Shown here: one piece after another, positions 60,845-64,000 of the stretch
How positions within the stretch are numbered: position 1 is the first letter of the stretch
Layout of the letters: each line of letters starts with the position of its first letter
Assembly: GCA_903902745.1 (NCBI GenBank)
Contig: CAIUWA010000011.1
Coordinates: forward strand, 1-64,000
Direction: 5' to 3'
Length of the DNA stretch: 64,000 nucleotides
Source: an uncultured Opitutia bacterium
GTDB lineage: Bacteria; Verrucomicrobiota; Verrucomicrobiia; Opitutales; Opitutaceae
Made by a program: the position numbers and the translations under genes
Notes under the pieces: model-generated
What the model saw: the letters and a program-made list of their open reading frames with translations, nothing else
What the model was told of the DNA's origin: nothing
Database searches by the model: none

Positions 60845-62272
60845 CTAGATCGTGCGCGAGTGCTGGAGCGGCGCGCCGGTGACGGTGGGGTCGAAGCGCA
60901 TCGCAATCACGCGCAGCAGCGGCACGCCGGCACGGGTGACCTCGATCCCGGCGGAAGTGCGCCGCACGAGGCCGTCGTCCACGAGATCGGTGAGGCTCGC
61001 GATTTCCGCCGAGTAGGTGGCGGTGAAATCGAGGCCCAGCGCCGTGGAGAGGGCCGCGAAATCCAGCCGCCGGTCGCACATGAGCCGCATGATGATCGTG
61101 CGCCGCCGCTGGTCCTCGGTGGTCAGCCGCAGGCCGCGGTCGAAGGGCAGGCGGCCCGCATCGAGCGCGGCGCGCCACTCCGGCAGCGTCCGGGCGTTCT
61201 GCCGGTAGGTGTCGGCGGTCGAGGAGATCGACGAGATCCCGAAGGAGTACAGCGAGGCACCGCCGCGCGTGCTGTAACCCTGGAAATTCCGGTGGAGGGT
61301 GCCCTCGCGCAAGGCCACGGCGAGTTCGTCCTGGGGCTTCGCGAAGTGGTCGAGCCCGATGTCGAGATAGCCGGCGGCGGAGAGCTTTTCATGGGCGATG
61401 GCAAACATCGCGAGTTTCTCCCCGGCGCCGGGCAGTTGCTCCCGGTCGTCGAAGATCCGCTGCGCGGGCTTGATCCACGGCACGTGGGCGTAGCTGAAAA
61501 CGGAAAGCCGGTCGGGGCCGAGGGCGAGCACCTCGTCGATCGTCGCGCCGAACGACTCCGGCGTCTGCAGCGGCAGGCCGTAGATCAGGTCGACGTTGAT
61601 CGACGTGAATCCGGCGGCCCGCAGCCACTTGAACGCCTCCTCGTTGCGCGTGTGCGGCTGGAAGCGGTGGATCGCCAGCTGCACGCGCGGGTTGGTGTCC
61701 TGCACGCCGAGCGAGGCGCGGCGGGCGCCGATGTCCCGCAGGGCGAGCACATGCTCTTCCGTCAGCCGGCGCGGATCAATCTCGACGCCGAACTCGCAGT
61801 CGGGGGCCACCGGGAAGTGCGCCTTGATCAGCTCGCCGAGCCACTGCAGCTCGCGGGGCGGGAAAAAGGTCGGCGTGCCGCCGCCGAGGTGGATCTGCGT
61901 GACCGGCCGGTGGCGGTCGAGCCGGGACGTCGTCAGCCGCAGCTCGCGCGCAAGGTCGTCCAGGTATTCGCCGGCGGCCTCGCGGCGTTTGGTGATGACG
62001 GTGTTGCAGCCGCAGAACCAGCAGCGCGTCTCGCAGAACGGCAGGTGAAAATAAAGCGAGAGCGGGCTGGTTCGACCGGGCTCACCTCCGGCGGCGCCGG
62101 GGCGGTTGTCGTCGGCGATCGCTTCCTCCAGCCGGAGCGGGGCGAGGTCCGTGGTGAACTTGGTCGCAGGCGGATACGACGTGTAACGCGGGCCCGGAAT
62201 CGAATATTTGCGGATGAGCTCGAGGTCGAGTGGCGGCGTGGTTTGCGCGGGAAGTGTTTCAGGGAGGATCAT
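60845..62272 (-). CDS. hemN: Oxygen-independent coproporphyrinogen III oxidase
   Basis: Start at ATG 62272 (475 aa). YSIPGPRYTSYPPATKF is the classical HemN N-terminus. The radical SAM cluster motif is FCETRCWFCGCN (CxxxCxxC). HLGGGTPTFF, DPRRLTEEHVLALRDIG, GVQDTNPRVQLAIHRFQP and VDLIYGLPLQTPESF follow, with a C-terminal HemN domain. It converts coproporphyrinogen III to protoporphyrinogen IX without oxygen, so haem for the cbb3 oxidase can be made under low oxygen. Its 3' end borders the decayed attC by 23 bp. It is HemN proper rather than the HemW-like family. Confidence 0.96.
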   Translation of the reverse strand: MILPETLPAQTTPPLDLELIRKYSIPGPRYTSYPPATKFTTDLAPLRLEEAIADDNRPGAAGGEPGRTSPLSLYFHLPFCETRCWFCGCNTVITKRREAAGEYLDDLARELRLTTSRLDRHRPVTQIHLGGGTPTFFPPRELQWLGELIKAHFPVAPDCEFGVEIDPRRLTEEHVLALRDIGARRASLGVQDTNPRVQLAIHRFQPHTRNEEAFKWLRAAGFTSINVDLIYGLPLQTPESFGATIDEVLALGPDRLSVFSYAHVPWIKPAQRIFDDREQLPGAGEKLAMFAIAHEKLSAAGYLDIGLDHFAKPQDELAVALREGTLHRNFQGYSTRGGASLYSFGISSISSTADTYRQNARTLPEWRAALDAGRLPFDRGLRLTTEDQRRRTIIMRLMCDRRLDFAALSTALGLDFTATYSAEIASLTDLVDDGLVRRTSAGIEVTRAGVPLLRVIAMRFDPTVTGAPLQHSRTI

Positions 62273-62351
62273 GTGCCGGCCCTGAGTATGGCTGGAGGGC
62301 GCCGATCCCGCTGCGCTTCGCTTGCGGAGCACTGCGCAGATTTTGCCGCTG

Positions 62352-63058
62352 CCACCGGGTGGCGATGACTACCGATTTAGCCGCAAAGAGGCGCAGAATG
62401 CGCAAAATAAATCCCTTACTTAAATCCTGTGATTTCTGAAGTTGGCTTTTCTTTTTTGCGCTTTTTGCGCCTTTTTTCGGCCAAAATCCGAATAGGGAAG
62501 TATGAGCGGCCATCAATGCCCGCCGCAGCTACCACCAACACGGCAGCCGCCGCTGCCGCAACCACACCCGCCGGTTTCCGCCTCGGCCACTGGGTGGCGA
62601 TGACAACCGATATAGCCGCAAAGAGGCGCAGAATGCGCAAAAATGATCCCCGACTTAAATCCGCGGATCTCAGAAGATGGCTTTTCCTTTTGCGATTTTT
62701 GCGCCTTTTTGCGGCCAAAATCCGAATAGGGAAGTATGAGCGGCCATCAATGCCCGCCGCAGCCACCACCACGGCAGCCGCCGCTGCCGCAACCACACCC
62801 GCCGATTTCCGCCTCTGTCACCGGGTGGCGATGAATACCGATTTAGCCGCAAAGAGGCGCAGAATGCGCAAAAAATGATTCCCGACTTAAATCCGCGGAT
62901 CTCAGAAGATGGCTTTTCCTTTTGCGATTTTTGCGTCTTTTTGCGGCCAAAATCCGAATAGGAAAGTATGAGCGGTCATCAATGCCCGCCGCAGCCGCCA
63001 CCGCCACCACCACAGCCCCCGCCCCCGCAGCCACAACCGCCGGATTTCTCTTCTGCCA
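62352..63058. repeat. Three tandem copies of a ~233-bp unit duplicating a gene's 3' tail
   Basis: Units start at about 62352, 62586 and 62819 (landmark GTGGCGATGA...ACCGAT.TAGCCGCAAAGA), and the CATCAATGCC landmark recurs at 62511, 62745 and 62977. Each unit contains an inverted pair (GCCGCAAAGAGGCGCAGAAT / TTTTGCG...GCGGCCAAAA) plus, on the minus strand, a Cys/Gly-rich coding tail ending GCGGH-stop. The third unit runs into the real gene at 62979. This explains the 706-bp stretch without other genes. Confidence 0.9.
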
Positions 63059-63515
63059 CCGGCTCCGCAGTCGCGACACCCTCGCTAACCAAGTCGGCCA
63101 GCTCGCATAGCTTGGCATAATACTCGTCCTCCGAAACCCCCAGCACCGCTGCGCCGAAGGTCTCGGCGTCCTCCGGCGAAGCGAAGTCGCCGTAGTTCAC
63201 CAGGACGAGCTGGTACAACACGAGCGCCGGCACGTGCTGCGGCTGGAGCGAGAAGAAGGGGTGGACGTTGATGGTGAATCCGTCCTCGGGGTTGTCGCTC
63301 TTGGCGACGGGGTGGGCGAACTCGCCGTCCCGGAGCGGCTGCTCGTCGAAGACGATCTCGCACGGATAGCGGACGCAGTCGCGGTCCGCCAGGATGAGCT
63401 GCAGCTCCGGCCAGCCGATCTGCGGGCCGTATTTCTCGCGAATGTCGGTGCCCTTGGCGGCAACATGCGCGGTCAGGGACTGCTGGGCGTCGGCGAGCGT
63501 AAGTTTTTCGGCCAT
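62979..63515 (-). CDS. Hypothetical protein with Cys/Gly-rich C-terminal tail
   Basis: Start at ATG 63515 (MAEKLTLADA; 178 aa). The body is an acidic soluble domain (DIREKYGPQIGWPELQLILA, CVRYPCEIVFDEQPLRDGEF, VPALVLYQLVLVNYGDF). The last 21 residues are GGCGCGGGGCGGGGGGCGGH, a putative metal-binding tail. The tail plus downstream spacer has been tandemly duplicated twice. It is encoded 11 bp after the NrfD-type gene, so probably part of that respiratory operon, perhaps as a cofactor or maturation protein. I do not recognise the family. Confidence 0.82.
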   Translation of the reverse strand: MAEKLTLADAQQSLTAHVAAKGTDIREKYGPQIGWPELQLILADRDCVRYPCEIVFDEQPLRDGEFAHPVAKSDNPEDGFTINVHPFFSLQPQHVPALVLYQLVLVNYGDFASPEDAETFGAAVLGVSEDEYYAKLCELADLVSEGVATAEPVAEEKSGGCGCGGGGCGGGGGGCGGH

Positions 63516-63526
63516 GGCGGGGATCC

Positions 63527-64000
63527 TCAGGATTTGACGGACACGATGCCGGCGGCGGGCGCGGCGGCGGACTCGTTGGATTTGTTCAGCGTGCCCTGCA
63601 GGATGGGAACGGCCATCCGCAGGAAGAAAGTGTAGCACAGGAAGCCGAACGCCCAGATGCCGAGGCAGACGGCCGTCTCGTTCCAGGTGGGCAGGTATTC
63701 GACGATCTCACCGAGGGGCGAGGGGATGAAGCCCGGCACGACCAGGCCCATGCCCTTCTCGATCCAGATGCCGATGATCGCGAGGACGCAGGCGACATCG
63801 AGCCACTTGAGGCTGCGGCTCAGTGGCAGGGCGAGCAGGATCATGGCAATGATGTTGAAGGTGACGGCGGTCCAGATCCACCGCACGAGTGCGTGGTGGC
63901 CGTCGAGGCCGAAGAAAAGATAGCGCGCGGAGGCGACGTGGAGGTTGTCGGTGTAGAACTCCTTGAAGACCTCGTTCGCGAGCAGGAACAGGTTGATGAG
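63527..64000 (-). CDS. NrfD/PsrC-type membrane subunit, C-terminal part (cut by the window edge)
   Basis: The frame is open to the right edge, giving 157 C-terminal residues. The NrfD family is shown by LLANEVFKEFYTDNLHVASA followed by RYLFFG, then TM helices with AVTFNIIAMILLALPLS, VACVLAIIGIWIEKGMGLVV, PSPLGEIVEYLPTWNE and CLGIWAFGFLCYTFFLRMAV. NrfD-type proteins are quinone-interacting membrane anchors of Fe-S/molybdopterin or alternative complex III enzymes. Catalytic subunits would be upstream, beyond the window. The final 30 residues are a soluble Ala/Ser-rich tail. Confidence 0.9.
   Translation of the reverse strand, partial: LINLFLLANEVFKEFYTDNLHVASARYLFFGLDGHHALVRWIWTAVTFNIIAMILLALPLSRSLKWLDVACVLAIIGIWIEKGMGLVVPGFIPSPLGEIVEYLPTWNETAVCLGIWAFGFLCYTFFLRMAVPILQGTLNKSNESAAAPAAGIVSVKS

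Noticed and set aside
62352-63058. Possible CRISPR array (regular repeats)
   Set aside because: Only three units with a period of about 233 bp, spacers absent and the unit itself duplicated; this is a tandem duplication, not repeat-spacer structure.

Overview
The window is about 64 kb of high-GC DNA (roughly 65% by eye) from a Gram-negative chromosome. The gene set suggests a verrucomicrobial, Opitutaceae-like bacterium: two exported DUF1080 proteins, a sulfatase-family protein, a GldG/DUF4340 ABC system, an AraC regulator with a PocR domain, KdsA for lipopolysaccharide, a fused CcoNO cytochrome oxidase and many small palindromic intergenic repeats. The assignment is inferred from gene content; no rRNA gene is present.

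Layout. 0-6.5 kb: accessory region with a partial gene, DUF1080 proteins, a dienelactone hydrolase-type enzyme, a sulfatase homologue that has lost its catalytic residues, then a short integron-type cassette array (attC sites, two small cassette genes and a chimeric remnant). 6.6-24.3 kb: a large CHASE/PAS hybrid histidine kinase, an AsmA-like protein, a four-gene GldG-type ABC cluster, birA, proA, a PfkB-family kinase and hypotheticals. 24.6-30.5 kb: pyrG, kdsA, a lipoyl-domain protein coupled to a KAS III enzyme, rsmE and tRNA-Leu(CAA). 30.6-34.2 kb: tandem paralogues of an unassigned, probably TIM-barrel family, one with a Tat signal and one without.

34.4-58 kb reads like a low-oxygen and stress island: two DUF2934 proteins, a universal stress protein, three P-type metal ATPases, a ribosome hibernation-type factor, a DksA-like protein, a CHAD protein, the PocR/AraC regulator, a complete cbb3 oxidase operon with its maturation genes (ccoS-ccoNO-ccoQ-ccoP-ccoG-small membrane gene-safE-ccoI), a four-gene phosphorelay operon and ExoD. 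A class I fructose-bisphosphate aldolase follows, and hemN and an NrfD-type membrane subunit lie further on.

59.2-60.8 kb is a decayed integron. Only the last 32 or so codons of an integron integrase (intI) survive. They are followed by a GIY-YIG gene and, in the divergent orientation expected of an integron, two attC sites flanking an exported alpha/beta hydrolase cassette. One of these attC sites shares an 18-bp arm with an attC in the 5.6-6.4 kb array, so both loci probably derive from one integron. The window ends with a three-copy tandem repeat that has duplicated the Cys/Gly-rich tail of a gene.

Two further signals run through the window. Intergenic paired repeats have been captured in frame inside several proteins. 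A CTAGGG-N5-CCCTAG palindrome lies in the upstream regions of regulatory genes.
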